Source: Alphaproteobacteria bacterium
GTDB lineage: Bacteria > Myxococcota_A > UBA796 > GCA-2862545
Assembly: GCA_020632955.1 (NCBI GenBank)
Contig: JACKEO010000022.1
Coordinates: 4,487 to 68,486 of the forward strand
Length of the DNA: 64,000 nucleotides
Reading direction: 5' to 3'
Shown: piece by piece, positions 51,592 to 59,958 of the stretch
How positions within the stretch are numbered: the first letter of the stretch is position 1
How the letters are laid out: each line of letters begins with the position of its first letter
Notes under the pieces: generated by a model
What the model was told of the DNA's origin: nothing
What the model saw: the letters and a program-made list of their open reading frames with translations, nothing else
Database searches by the model: none
Made by a program: the position numbers and the translations under genes

Positions 51592-52516
51592 CGGCACCTC
51601 CGATCACGCAGCGTAGACCCACGTCGTTGAGCTGGGCGTCCGGGTCGAGGCCACCGCGCACCGTGGCGCGCAGCTCCTCGGGGCTCGTGGCCGTCCAGCT
51701 GCCGCCGCGCTGGGCCCGCCGGTCGCCGGTGGACGGGCCGCGGGGATCGGTGGACGCGTGGTGGGCGTAGGCGTCGTCGGCGTACCAGTCGGCGGTCCAC
51801 TCCCAGAGGTTGCCGGCCATGCCGAGCACGCGGGCGGGGCTGGCGTTGGGCAGGGCCCGGGCCCGCACGGGGCCGTCCTGCTCGCAGGCGTCCACGGTGC
51901 TGCGGCGCAGGCGCGAGAAGCCGTCGTCGGCGGGGGGCATGGCGCACTGGGGCTGGTTGCCCCACGGCCAGCGCCGGCCGTCGGTGCCGCGGGCGGCCAG
52001 CTCCCACTCGGCCTCGGTGGGCAGGCGACCGCCCAGCCAGGCGCACACGTCGCGGGCACCGGCCCAGGTGATGCTGTTGACGGGCATGAGGTCGCGGTTG
52101 GCGTCGAAGGGCTCGGCCGCCGGGTAGTACGTGGAGAAGCCCCCGCTGGCCTTCACCTCGTCCTCGCGGCAGGCACCGTCGGCCACGCAGGCCCGGTAGG
52201 TGCCCACGATCACCTCCGACTCGGTGATCCAGAAGCCGGTGACCGTGACCTCGTGGGGCGGCCCCTCGTGGGGCTGGGCGGCGGGATCGTGCCCGGGCGC
52301 CTCGGGGTCGTCGGCCTGGGCGCCCATGAGGAAGGTGCCCCCGGCCACCGGCACGAAGCACTGGTCCACCGCGGACGCGTCGGGGTGGCCGCACTGCAGG
52401 CGCGGCGGCGGCTCCACGGACGGCCGTGGCCAGACCCACCACACGATGCCCGCCAGGGCCGCGAGGGACAGCATCTCGGGCAGGCGGCGGGGCAGGCGGG
52501 CGGCGGCGGTGGGCAT
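51584..52516 (-). CDS. SUMF1/FGE-sulfatase-domain protein lacking the catalytic Cys pair
   Basis: A 310-residue protein with an N-terminal membrane helix (about residues 14-30). A formylglycine-generating-enzyme fold follows: 'VPVAGGTFLMGAQADDPEAPGH', 'PVNSITWAGARDVCAWLGGRLPTEAEWELAARG', 'NLWEWTADWYADD', 'RGGSWTATSPEELRATVRG' and 'GLRCV'. True FGEs have two Cys in the segment after 'GGS'; here it is Trp-Thr-Ala-Thr, so it cannot act as an FGE. Such proteins are usually sensors, ligand-binding domains or modifiers of other kinds. It lies nine bases after the antiporter stop and overlaps the PQQ-propeller gene. Confidence 0.88.
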   Translation of the reverse strand: MPTAAARLPRRLPEMLSLAALAGIVWWVWPRPSVEPPPRLQCGHPDASAVDQCFVPVAGGTFLMGAQADDPEAPGHDPAAQPHEGPPHEVTVTGFWITESEVIVGTYRACVADGACREDEVKASGGFSTYYPAAEPFDANRDLMPVNSITWAGARDVCAWLGGRLPTEAEWELAARGTDGRRWPWGNQPQCAMPPADDGFSRLRRSTVDACEQDGPVRARALPNASPARVLGMAGNLWEWTADWYADDAYAHHASTDPRGPSTGDRRAQRGGSWTATSPEELRATVRGGLDPDAQLNDVGLRCVIGGAGG

Positions 52517-52525
52517 CGCCCTCGT

Positions 52526-53743
52526 CTAGCCCGGCGCCGCGTCGGTCGCGGGGAGCAGCCGACCCAGGGCCAGCGGCGACAGCACGCAGGTGGCGGCCAC
52601 CACGGCCACCATCGCCGCGTAGAGCTCGGGCCCCACCTGGCCGGGCAGCGCGTGGCGCGCCTGGTCGAGCACCACGGTGGCGATCTCGGCGCGGGGCACC
52701 ATGCTCAGGCCGAGCAGCAGGGCACCCTGGCGCGAGGTGACCGCGAGGGCGGGCACCGCGGTGCCCACCACCTTGCCCAGCACGGCGGCCCCGAGGAGGA
52801 CGGCGCCGGCCGCGAGCGCGTGCGGCACCGCCTCCAGCTCCACGCCCATGCCGGTCACCACGAAGAAGAAGGGCGTGGCGAAGGTGGCCAGGCCCTGCAG
52901 GGCCTCCTCGGTGCGCACGGCCTCGGGGTCGCGGCTGAAGAGCAGCCCGGCCAGCATCGCGCCGATGGCGAGCGAGAAGCCGAGCCCCCCGGCGAGGGCC
53001 GCGATGAGCAGGCCCACCCCCAGCACCACGAGCATGCGCTGCGGCGCCGACGGCAGGCGGGCGGCCCACTCGGTGACGTGGCGCTCGGCGTGGCGCGCGA
53101 AGAGCGCGGCGCCGGCGGCGAGCAGCAGCAGGCGCAGCACGAAGGACCCGGCCGCGCCGGTGACGGCCCCGAGCAGGGCGGCCTCCCCGTCGCCGAGCAC
53201 GGGGGCCACGGCGAACAGCAGCCCCACCAGCGCCACGGCCGACAGGTCGTCCAGCTCGGCCACGTCGACGAGGAGCTCGCCGTCGGGGGTGTCGAGGGCG
53301 CCGGCCTCGCGCCAGGCGCTCACGCTCACGCCCACGCTCGTGGCGGTGAGCGCGGTGGCGGCCACCAGCGAGGGGACGAGGGCCAGATCGAGCAGCACAC
53401 GACACGCCAGGAAGCCCAGCAGGCCCGACAGCCCCACGTTGCCCGCCCACACCAGGGAGGCCGCGGGGAGGCGGCGCGCGAGGGCGGCGGGGTTGCTGCG
53501 CAGGCCCACGTCGAAGAGCAGGGCCACGATGCCGAGGTCGGCGAGCAGGCGCAGGCCGCTGGCCACGGGCGGCGTGACGAGGCCGGTGGCGCCGTCGAGC
53601 GCGCGCAGGGCCACGCCCAGGGCGAGGAAGCCGACGAGGGCCGGCACCCGCGTGCGCAGCGCCAGCTCGCGGATCGCCGACGCGGCGAGGGTGACGAGCC
53701 CGACGAGGGCCACGAGCACCACGTCCACGTCGACCCCGTCCAC
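52526..53743 (-). CDS. Cation/proton antiporter (CPA2-type)
   Basis: A 405-residue protein with about twelve membrane helices of the Na+/H+ exchanger fold. The transport-site motif is 'DVAELDDLSAVALVGLL' with the Asp-Asp pair near residue 163. 'LLFDVGLRSNP', 'ATALTATSVGVSVSAWRE' and 'GMGVELEAVPHALAAGAVLLGAAVLGK' are typical of the KefB/GerN group. It has no C-terminal TrkA domain. It exchanges Na+ or K+ for protons. The GTG start is the first gene of a leftward operon with the SUMF1-like and propeller genes. Confidence 0.88.
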   Translation of the reverse strand: MDGVDVDVVLVALVGLVTLAASAIRELALRTRVPALVGFLALGVALRALDGATGLVTPPVASGLRLLADLGIVALLFDVGLRSNPAALARRLPAASLVWAGNVGLSGLLGFLACRVLLDLALVPSLVAATALTATSVGVSVSAWREAGALDTPDGELLVDVAELDDLSAVALVGLLFAVAPVLGDGEAALLGAVTGAAGSFVLRLLLLAAGAALFARHAERHVTEWAARLPSAPQRMLVVLGVGLLIAALAGGLGFSLAIGAMLAGLLFSRDPEAVRTEEALQGLATFATPFFFVVTGMGVELEAVPHALAAGAVLLGAAVLGKVVGTAVPALAVTSRQGALLLGLSMVPRAEIATVVLDQARHALPGQVGPELYAAMVAVVAATCVLSPLALGRLLPATDAAPG

Positions 53744-53871
53744 GGGTCCTCCACGGTCGCCACGAGCGCGAGCGCGGTATCCCGGGGCGCCACGGCGCGT
53801 CCCCGTGCGTCGGAGGGGCTGGGCCCGCGGGGCGGCCCCGCATATCGGGAGCCAGCCCTGGAGGCGCCGCC

Positions 53872-54099
53872 GTGACCCCTCGCCGCGTGATGCTCGCCGT
53901 CTTCCTGGTGCTGGCCGTGCTGCACCAGGACGTCTGGCTCTGGGACGACCGCTCCCTGTGGTTCGGCGTGCTGCCGGCGGGGCTGGGCTACCACGCGGCC
54001 TACTCGGTGGTGGCGGCCCTGGTGTGGGCGGTGATCACCCGGGTGGCCTGGCCCGAGGACCCCGTGGGTCCCGCGGCGCCGCCGGAGGGCACGCCGTGA
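53872..54099 (+). CDS. DUF3311-type small membrane protein
   Basis: A 75-residue protein with two membrane helices ('VMLAVFLVLAVLHQDVWLWDD' and 'GYHAAYSVVAALVWAVI'). This is the DUF3311 pattern in which a Trp/Asp-rich loop joins the helices. DUF3311 genes nearly always sit directly before an SSS-family symporter, as here. The overlap is GTGA, so both are made together and the small protein is probably an accessory subunit. The GTG start follows a GGAGGCGCC site. Confidence 0.82.
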   Translation: MTPRRVMLAVFLVLAVLHQDVWLWDDRSLWFGVLPAGLGYHAAYSVVAALVWAVITRVAWPEDPVGPAAPPEGTP

Positions 54100-55592
54100 C
54101 CGCGCTGCTCGTCATCGTCGCCTACCTGGCGGTGCTGCTGGGCGTGGGCCTGGCGTCCACCCGCTTCTTCCAGGGCACGGGCAGCGACTTCTTCCTGGCC
54201 AGCCACTCCATCGGGCCCGTGCTGCTGCTGCTGTCGCTCTTCGGCACCACGATGACGGCCTTCGCGCTCGTGGGGTCCACGGGCGAGGCCTACGTCAGCG
54301 GCGTGGGCACCTACGGGCTGATGGCCTCGTGGTCGGGCGCCATCCACCCGCTGATGTTCGCCTTCCTGGGCGTGCCCATCTGGCACCTCGGAAGGCGCCA
54401 CGGCTACGTCACGCAGATCCAGTACCTGCGCGACCGCTTCCAGTCCGAGGCCCTGGGCTGGCTGCTCTTCCCGATCCTCGTGCTGCTCGTGGTGCCCTAC
54501 CTGCTCATCGGCATCCAGGGTGCGGGCATCACGGTGGCGGCGGTCACCAAGGGGGTCACCACCACGGCGGCCGGCGCGCCGGCGGGCGTGCCTCCGTGGC
54601 TCACGGGGCTGGTGATCTGCGGGGTGGTGCTGGCCTACGTGGGGGCGGGGGGCATCCGCGCCGCCGCCTGGGCCAACGCCTTCCAGACGGGGGTCTTCCT
54701 GGTGGTGGCGATGATCGCCTTCGTGGCGATCGTGCAGGCGCTGGGGGGTCCGGAGGCCGCGGCCGCCGCCACCGCGGCGAAGCGGCCCGAGCTCCTCGCC
54801 CGCGAGGGCCTCATCGAGCCCCTGCACTTCCTCACCTACGCCTTCGTGCCGCTGTCGGTGGGCACCTTCCCCCACATCTTCCAGCACTGGCTCACCGCCC
54901 GCTCTCCCGACGCCTTCAAGCTGTCGGTGGTGGCCCACCCGCTGCTCATCGCGGTGGTGTGGGTGCCCTGCGTGCTCATCGGCGTGTGGGCCGGCGGCCA
55001 GCTCGACCTGCCGCCCGAGCAGGCGAACAAGGTGCTGGGCATCATGGTGGCGCGCTTCACCTCGCCCGTGATGTCGGGCGTGCTCACCGCGGGCATCCTC
55101 GCCGCGATCATGAGCTCGCTCGACAGCCAGTTCCTGGCCCTGGGCTCCATGTTCACCCACGACGTGGTGCTGCACCGCGACGCCGACGTGGCGCCCGCCC
55201 GCCAGGTGTGGCTCGGGCGCGTGTTCGTGGTGGCGGTGGTGGCGGTCACCTACGTGCTGTCGCTCTTCGAGAGCCGCAGCGTGTTCGACCTGGGCGTGTG
55301 GTGCTTCTCGGGCTTCGCGGGGCTCACGCCCGTGATGTTCGCCGCGGTCTACTGGCGTCGCGCCACCCGCGCGGGCGCGCTCGCGGCGGTGCTCGTGGGC
55401 GGGGCGGCGTGGCTCGCGATGTTCGTGGCGGATGCCACGGCCGAGGTGCCCGGCGAGCTGCTGCCCCTGGGCCTGGCGCCTGCCACCTACGTGGTGCTCG
55501 CCACCACGCTGGCGCTGGGCGTGGTGAGCCTGGTCACGGCCCCGCCCGACGAGGCCCACCTGCGGCGCTTCTTCCGCCCCGTGGGGGCCTGA
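54096..55592 (+). CDS. Sodium:solute symporter (SSS family)
   Basis: A 498-residue protein with about thirteen membrane helices. 'FFLASHSIGPVLLLLSLFGTTMTAFALVGSTGEAYVSGVG', 'LLIGIQGAGITV', 'GGIRAAAWANAFQTGVFL', 'LSVGTFPHIFQHWLTARSP' and 'SSLDSQFLALGSMFTHDV' carry the sodium-site residues of the LeuT-fold SSS family. It imports a solute with Na+, possibly a monocarboxylate or pantothenate-like substrate; the substrate is not readable. The GTG start overlaps the DUF3311 stop. It is followed after one base by a yaeQ gene. Confidence 0.93.
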   Translation: MTALLVIVAYLAVLLGVGLASTRFFQGTGSDFFLASHSIGPVLLLLSLFGTTMTAFALVGSTGEAYVSGVGTYGLMASWSGAIHPLMFAFLGVPIWHLGRRHGYVTQIQYLRDRFQSEALGWLLFPILVLLVVPYLLIGIQGAGITVAAVTKGVTTTAAGAPAGVPPWLTGLVICGVVLAYVGAGGIRAAAWANAFQTGVFLVVAMIAFVAIVQALGGPEAAAAATAAKRPELLAREGLIEPLHFLTYAFVPLSVGTFPHIFQHWLTARSPDAFKLSVVAHPLLIAVVWVPCVLIGVWAGGQLDLPPEQANKVLGIMVARFTSPVMSGVLTAGILAAIMSSLDSQFLALGSMFTHDVVLHRDADVAPARQVWLGRVFVVAVVAVTYVLSLFESRSVFDLGVWCFSGFAGLTPVMFAAVYWRRATRAGALAAVLVGGAAWLAMFVADATAEVPGELLPLGLAPATYVVLATTLALGVVSLVTAPPDEAHLRRFFRPVGA

Positions 55593-55593
55593 G

Positions 55594-56139
55594 GTGGCGC
55601 TGTCGTCCACCACCCACGCGGTGCAGCTCGAGCTCGCGGACGTGGACCGGGGGGTCTACGACAGCCTGGCGCTCACGGTGGCCCGCCACCCGTCCGAGAC
55701 CGCCGAGCACCTGGTGGCGCGCGTGCTGGCCTACGCCCTGGAGCTGGACGAGGGCCTGGCCTTCTCGCGCGGCCTGTGCGCCGGGGAGGAGCCCGCCCTG
55801 TGGCAGCACGACCTCACGGGCGCCCTGCACGCCTGGATCGAGGTGGGCACGCCCTCGGCCGAGCGGCTGCACAAGGCGTCGAAGGCGGCCGGGCGCGTGG
55901 CGGTCTACTGCCACAAGGACCCCACCCCGTGGCTCGCCGGACTGGCGGGCGCGCGCGTGCACGGGGCCGAGCGCATCGCGCTGCACGCCCTGGACCGTGG
56001 GCTCGTCGCCGCCCTGGCCGAGGGCCTGGAGCGTCGGCTGCGTCTGTCGCTCACGCGCACCGAGGGCACGCTCTTCGTGGACGCCGGTGACCGCTCGCTG
56101 TCGGCGCCGCTGACGCCCCTGGCCTGGCCGCAAGGTTAG
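55594..56139 (+). CDS. yaeQ: YaeQ family protein
   Basis: A 181-residue protein that matches YaeQ along its length: 'QLELADVDRGVYDSLALTVARHPSET', 'VARVLAYALELDEGLAFSRGLCAGEEPALWQHDLTG', 'WIEVGTPSAERLHKASKAA' and 'VYCHK'. The fold resembles PD-(D/E)xK nucleases, but the cellular role is not established. The GTG starts one base after the symporter stop, so it is in the same operon, an unusual neighbour for yaeQ. Confidence 0.93.
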   Translation: MALSSTTHAVQLELADVDRGVYDSLALTVARHPSETAEHLVARVLAYALELDEGLAFSRGLCAGEEPALWQHDLTGALHAWIEVGTPSAERLHKASKAAGRVAVYCHKDPTPWLAGLAGARVHGAERIALHALDRGLVAALAEGLERRLRLSLTRTEGTLFVDAGDRSLSAPLTPLAWPQG

Positions 56140-56157
56140 GCGGACCCGATTCCTGCA

Positions 56158-57399
56158 CTACCGCAGGCGTCGCCGCAGCCAGGCCGCGAGCTGGGTGGCG
56201 GCGGCCAGGGTGAGCGGGGGTCCCTGGGCGAGGCGGGCGCGCACGCGCTCGAGCTGCCGGGCCACCTGGGCGCGCTCGGCCTCGGTGGCCGCGTCGTGCA
56301 CGTAGTACACGCCCACCGCCGGCCCGCTCAGCCAGTAGTCCTGGCCCTCGCGGCGCGGCTCCACCACGAGGCGCAGCCGGCCGTCGGGCGTGACCGGCAG
56401 GCTGGTGGCGTCCTCGGGATCGGGCGTGTCGCCGCGGGGCTCTTCGGGGGCGTCCTGGGCGGCGAGCACGGCGGCCACCTGCTGCAGGTCGGGGGTGCGC
56501 ACGGCGTGGCGACGGCCGTAGGCGGGGTGGAGGCGGGCGCAGCCCACGGCGGCCGGGCAGCGCGCGCAGGCGGGCAGGTCGGGGGCGCGGTGGGCGTTGA
56601 AGTCCTTGGCGAGCACCACCCGCAGGCGACGCAGCTCCTGCAGGTCGAGCTGGCAGGGGGGCGCGTTCGACAGGTGGAGGACGGGCAGGGGCCCCGCGTC
56701 GCCGTCCAGCGCGCGGAGCTGGTCCATCACGGCGTCGAAGGCCGGGAACTGGTCGAGGTAGGCGGGGCTGCCGCGGTCGGTGTCGGGGTAGAAGAGCCGC
56801 AGGTGCAGGCGCTCCACGGCGTGGCGGGCGGCGAGGCCGCGCACGGTGTCGGCCAGCACCGCCACGTTGTCGCGGGTGACCACCACGCCCAGGAGGTGCT
56901 CGATCTGCAGGTCGCGCAGGTGGTCCAGCGCCTGGAGCAGGGCCTCGAGCGCGTCGTCGCGGCCGGTCATCGTCGACACCACGGCGGGGTCGAGGGCGTG
57001 CACGGTGAGGTCGAAGCGCAGGTCGCGGCCGGCGAAGCGCTCGGCCAGGGCGCGGTCGGCCAGCGCCAGGCCGGGGGTCACCAGGTGCACCCGCTTGCCG
57101 GCCTCGCGGGCCACGTCGAGGAGGCCCAGCACGTCGGGGTAGGCGAGCACGTCGTCGCCCTGCAGCCACACGTCGGGACCCGGGTGGGCGGCCAGGGCCT
57201 CGGCGACGCGCGCGCGCAGGCGGTCGCGGGTGGCCTCGTCGGCGGGCGGCGTGCCCCGGGGGTCGGTGGACCACGCCCGGGGACAGAAGCGGCAGGACAG
57301 GGCGCAGGGGGCCAGCGCAGGCCCCAGGTCCAGCGCGATCATCGCGTCGGAGATCCGCGTGACGCGGACCTCGTGGGGCACGGGGGCGGTGTGCCTCAC
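56158..57399 (-). CDS. Radical SAM protein with SPASM-like cysteine cluster
   Basis: A 413-residue protein. The radical SAM cluster motif CxxxCxxC is Cys32, Cys36 and Cys39. Barrel strands follow: 'VWLQGDDVLAYPDVLGLLD', 'RVHLVTPG', 'LRFDLTVHALDP' and 'HLLGVVVTRDN'. Near residue 275 'ACARCPAAVGCARL' gives CX2CX5C, preceded by another Cys in 'PPCQLDL', a partial SPASM/twitch signature for an extra [4Fe-4S] cluster. The C-terminal 110 residues are an extra domain without a family. SPASM enzymes usually modify peptides or proteins. The GTG start overlaps the stop of the ferritin-like lipoprotein gene as GTGA, so the two are coupled. Substrate unknown. Confidence 0.85.
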   Translation of the reverse strand: MRHTAPVPHEVRVTRISDAMIALDLGPALAPCALSCRFCPRAWSTDPRGTPPADEATRDRLRARVAEALAAHPGPDVWLQGDDVLAYPDVLGLLDVAREAGKRVHLVTPGLALADRALAERFAGRDLRFDLTVHALDPAVVSTMTGRDDALEALLQALDHLRDLQIEHLLGVVVTRDNVAVLADTVRGLAARHAVERLHLRLFYPDTDRGSPAYLDQFPAFDAVMDQLRALDGDAGPLPVLHLSNAPPCQLDLQELRRLRVVLAKDFNAHRAPDLPACARCPAAVGCARLHPAYGRRHAVRTPDLQQVAAVLAAQDAPEEPRGDTPDPEDATSLPVTPDGRLRLVVEPRREGQDYWLSGPAVGVYYVHDAATEAERAQVARQLERVRARLAQGPPLTLAAATQLAAWLRRRLR

Positions 57400-58757
57400 G
57401 AGGGCAGGGCCGACCACGTGGGCAGCACCACCTGGCGCACCGCGGCCTCGGCGGCGCGTCGGCGGGCGGGCGTGCCGAGGATGCCGCCCGCGTCGAGGCC
57501 CTCGGCGAGGGCCGGCATGCGCGCGAAGGCGGCGCAGGCCTCGTGCAGCACCGCCTCGGCGGCGGGGCGGAGGTGGGGGTGGGCGCCCAGCAGCCAGCGC
57601 ACGCTGCGCCAGGCCAGGGCGGCGTGGTCGGCCTCGTCGCGGGCGATGCCCTCGAGCACGGCGCGCAGGGCGGGGTCGGTGCAGGCCTCGGCGGCCACCG
57701 CGGCCTCGTGGGCGGCCAGGGTCTCGCCCACGCAGCCCTCCACCACCAGATCGCGCAGGATGGCGGCCGGGTCGGATCGGCCGGCAGCGCCCGTCACGTC
57801 GAGGGGACCGGGCCCGGCGGGCCGTCCGGTGAGTGCCGTGGCCACCCCGAAGGCGGCCTGGGCGTGGCGCACCTCGTCCTGCATGGCGCGCGTGGCGTCG
57901 GCCACGAGGGTTGCCGGCGCGCCCAGGGCCAGCAGGTCGAGGACGAAGCGGGCGAAGGAGGCCACCGAGGCGTGCTCGGCGCGGGCCACCTCGATCCACG
58001 CCGCGGCCAGCGCCTCGGGGTCGAGTCCGGGCGGTCCCAGCGTGAGGGGCGCGGCCCAGCCCTCGCGGGCGGTGGGGGCCGCCTGGCGCACCTCGCCGTC
58101 CACGAGCAGCGGTCGGCCGATGGCCACGGTGAGCACGTCCACGGTGAAGCAGCAGTCCACGGTGATCGTGGGGTCGGGTCCGCAGAGCACCTGGCCCAGG
58201 GACGACAGGCCGTCGTCGCAGGGCACGCCGGCCGGCGCGGGGCAGTCGGGCCCCTTGATGGCCTCGAAGACGTCGTTCACGTCGCTGTAGCCGGCCTTCA
58301 CGCAGGCGGTGTCGGCCAGCGGCACGCCCAGGCACACCTGGTAGACCTCGCCCCAGTTGAACCAGCGGTGGTCGTTCCACTGGGCGAGGGCGGTGTTGTC
58401 GTAGGCGCAGCCCTGGGGACCGGAGTCGCCGCTGTCCCCGGAGTCTCCACTGTCTCCGGAGTCTCCACTGTCTCCGGAGTCGCCCGAGTCGCCGGGCCCG
58501 CTGTCGCCGGAGTCGCCCCCACCGGAGTCGCCCGAGTCCCCGCTGTCGCCCTTGCCGATGGTGCCGCTGTCGCCGCGCGTGGTGTCGGCGGTCTCGCCGG
58601 TGTCGTCCACCGGCGCGGTGTCGCGCGCCCCGTCGGCGTCGGTGTCGGTGTGGTCGTCGAGCTTGGACGGCTCGGCGGGCACGCAGGCCGCGAGCACCAC
58701 GGGCCCGAGGCCCAGGGACCGCCAGAGGTGGCTGCGCAGCGCGCGGGTGGGGGACAT
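57396..58757 (-). CDS. Ferritin-like diiron lipoprotein with Asp-Ser-Gly repeats
   Basis: A 453-residue protein. GGAGG precedes the ATG and the lipobox is LAAC. A long linker of Asp, Thr, Ser and Gly includes about fourteen Asp-Ser-Gly units (residues 65-113). Then comes a Cys-rich stretch (residues 115-205, with 'TVDCCFTV') and from about 235 a ferritin-like four-helix domain: 'VARAEHASVASFARF', 'DEVRHAQAAF', 'LAAHEAAVAAEA' and 'ARDEADHAALAWR' give the Glu/His diiron ligands. This architecture is typical of Myxococcota. It may oxidise or store iron at the envelope. It is coupled by GTGA to a radical SAM enzyme gene. Confidence 0.85.
   Translation of the reverse strand: MSPTRALRSHLWRSLGLGPVVLAACVPAEPSKLDDHTDTDADGARDTAPVDDTGETADTTRGDSGTIGKGDSGDSGDSGGGDSGDSGPGDSGDSGDSGDSGDSGDSGDSGDSGPQGCAYDNTALAQWNDHRWFNWGEVYQVCLGVPLADTACVKAGYSDVNDVFEAIKGPDCPAPAGVPCDDGLSSLGQVLCGPDPTITVDCCFTVDVLTVAIGRPLLVDGEVRQAAPTAREGWAAPLTLGPPGLDPEALAAAWIEVARAEHASVASFARFVLDLLALGAPATLVADATRAMQDEVRHAQAAFGVATALTGRPAGPGPLDVTGAAGRSDPAAILRDLVVEGCVGETLAAHEAAVAAEACTDPALRAVLEGIARDEADHAALAWRSVRWLLGAHPHLRPAAEAVLHEACAAFARMPALAEGLDAGGILGTPARRRAAEAAVRQVVLPTWSALPS
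58421..58552 (-). repeat. Tandem repeat encoding Asp-Ser-Gly units
   Basis: Nine-bp and 18-bp repeats of the GAGTCGCCG/GAGTCTCCACTGTCTCCG type on the plus strand. The 18-bp unit occurs twice exactly at 58441-58476. Such arrays change length easily by slippage in steps that keep the frame. Confidence 0.85.
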
Positions 58758-58771
58758 GCACCCTCCTGGGT

Positions 58772-58800
58772 GCAGCCTGCCCCTGGTGGGGGAGGGCTGC
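58772..58800 (-). promoter_or_regulatory. Leader hairpin candidate upstream of the ferritin-like lipoprotein
   Basis: 12-bp imperfect arms (two mismatches) with a 5-base loop in the 59-bp gap between the SGNH gene stop and the lipoprotein start. There is no T-run, so it is not a classic terminator. It could be an attenuating or stabilising hairpin. Confidence 0.3.
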
Positions 58801-58816
58801 AAGCCTGCAGACCCGG

Positions 58817-59830
58817 TCAGGGAGGGGTGGCGTCCAGCAGGGCTTCCACCGCGGGCCCCACCGCCGTGGCCACCGCGGCGTGCACCGCCGCCGACCAGTG
58901 GGTGCCGTGGGTGAGCGGCTCCCCCCGTCGCGCCACCTCGAGGGCGGGCAGGGTGGCGTCGACGCAGGCGGCCCCGGTCTCGGCGCACCAGGCGAGGAAG
59001 GCGGCGCGCACCGGGCCGGGCTCGCGGGCCTGCAGGTCGAGGTCCACCTCCAGCGGCAGCCAGGCGAAGAGGCGCGGGACGCCCGGCTCGGCGGCGAGGC
59101 AGTCCAGCTGGGCCCGGGCGCGTGTCCACGAGGCCTCGCGGGTGGGGGGTGACCACCACCACCGCACCAGCGCCACGGCGTCGACGAGCTTCGGACGCCA
59201 GCCCACCTGCCGCAGCAGGGTGGCCTCGTCGGGCACGGGCGCGGGCAGCGCGCAGCCCCGGGACTCCGACGCCGCCACGGGACGGCGGTAGATCGCGAAG
59301 TCGCTGGTGGTGCGGTCCACCAGCAGGGTGTTCACGCCCACCACCACCACGTCGGCCTCCGTCTCGCGCGCCGCGAGCCAGGCCTGGGTGAGCGACCAGC
59401 TGGCCACGCCCTCGTCGTGCACCGCCCAGTCCGGGTGGGTCGCCTGCAGCTGCCAGGCCCAGGTGTCGGCGTCGTCGGCGTCGGTGCCGAAGGTGAAGGA
59501 GTCGCCCAGCAGCGCGACGCGCGGACCTTGTCCCCGGGGACCCGTCACCCGCCGTCCGTCCTCGTCGACGTGGTGCACCACGTCGCCCTGGGGCTGCGTG
59601 CTGCCCGGTGCGTTGCGCCAGCCGGTGCGCGGATCGTGCACGAACCAGCCCAGCGTGGGCTCGCCGCGCCGCGCGTGCACCCACCAGCCGAGCTCGGTGG
59701 ACGTGGGACCCACCCGCCAGGCCAGCCGGTCGGCGAGCGGGGTCCACACCAGGGCGGCGCGCACCACGGCCTCGGCCCCGGCCAGGCCCAGGAGCACGAG
59801 GAGGGCTGCGCGGAGGAGGCGGCGTGGCAT
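58817..59830 (-). CDS. Membrane-anchored SGNH/GDSL hydrolase-like protein
   Basis: A 337-residue protein. An N-terminal helix (about residues 5-28) and the SGNH domain with 'VALLGDSFTFGTDADD' are followed by 'GVASWSLTQAWLAARE', 'VVVVGVNTLLVDR' with the Asn block, and 'THGTHWSAAVHAAV' with the catalytic His. It is of the same type as 16336-17436 and 26790-27953 but with its own sequence. It is probably an envelope O-acyl esterase or transferase. It lies 59 bp upstream of the ferritin-like lipoprotein gene on the same strand and may be co-transcribed. Confidence 0.78.
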   Translation of the reverse strand: MPRRLLRAALLVLLGLAGAEAVVRAALVWTPLADRLAWRVGPTSTELGWWVHARRGEPTLGWFVHDPRTGWRNAPGSTQPQGDVVHHVDEDGRRVTGPRGQGPRVALLGDSFTFGTDADDADTWAWQLQATHPDWAVHDEGVASWSLTQAWLAARETEADVVVVGVNTLLVDRTTSDFAIYRRPVAASESRGCALPAPVPDEATLLRQVGWRPKLVDAVALVRWWWSPPTREASWTRARAQLDCLAAEPGVPRLFAWLPLEVDLDLQAREPGPVRAAFLAWCAETGAACVDATLPALEVARRGEPLTHGTHWSAAVHAAVATAVGPAVEALLDATPP

Positions 59831-59958
59831 CGTGCCCGGGGGTGAGGCGCGAGCCTACCGGCGGCGGGCGGGGCGCGCATCGGTGGCGTGCGCGCAGGCC
59901 CGGCGTCCCCCTGGGGCGGTGCCGTGTGATGCTGTCGGGGCCACCGCCCGGAGTCCCC

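Noticed and set aside
51584..52516. Formylglycine-generating enzyme activating the sulfatase at 10391
   Set aside because: The catalytic cysteines are absent and the sulfatase-like protein has no Cys or Ser at the target position.
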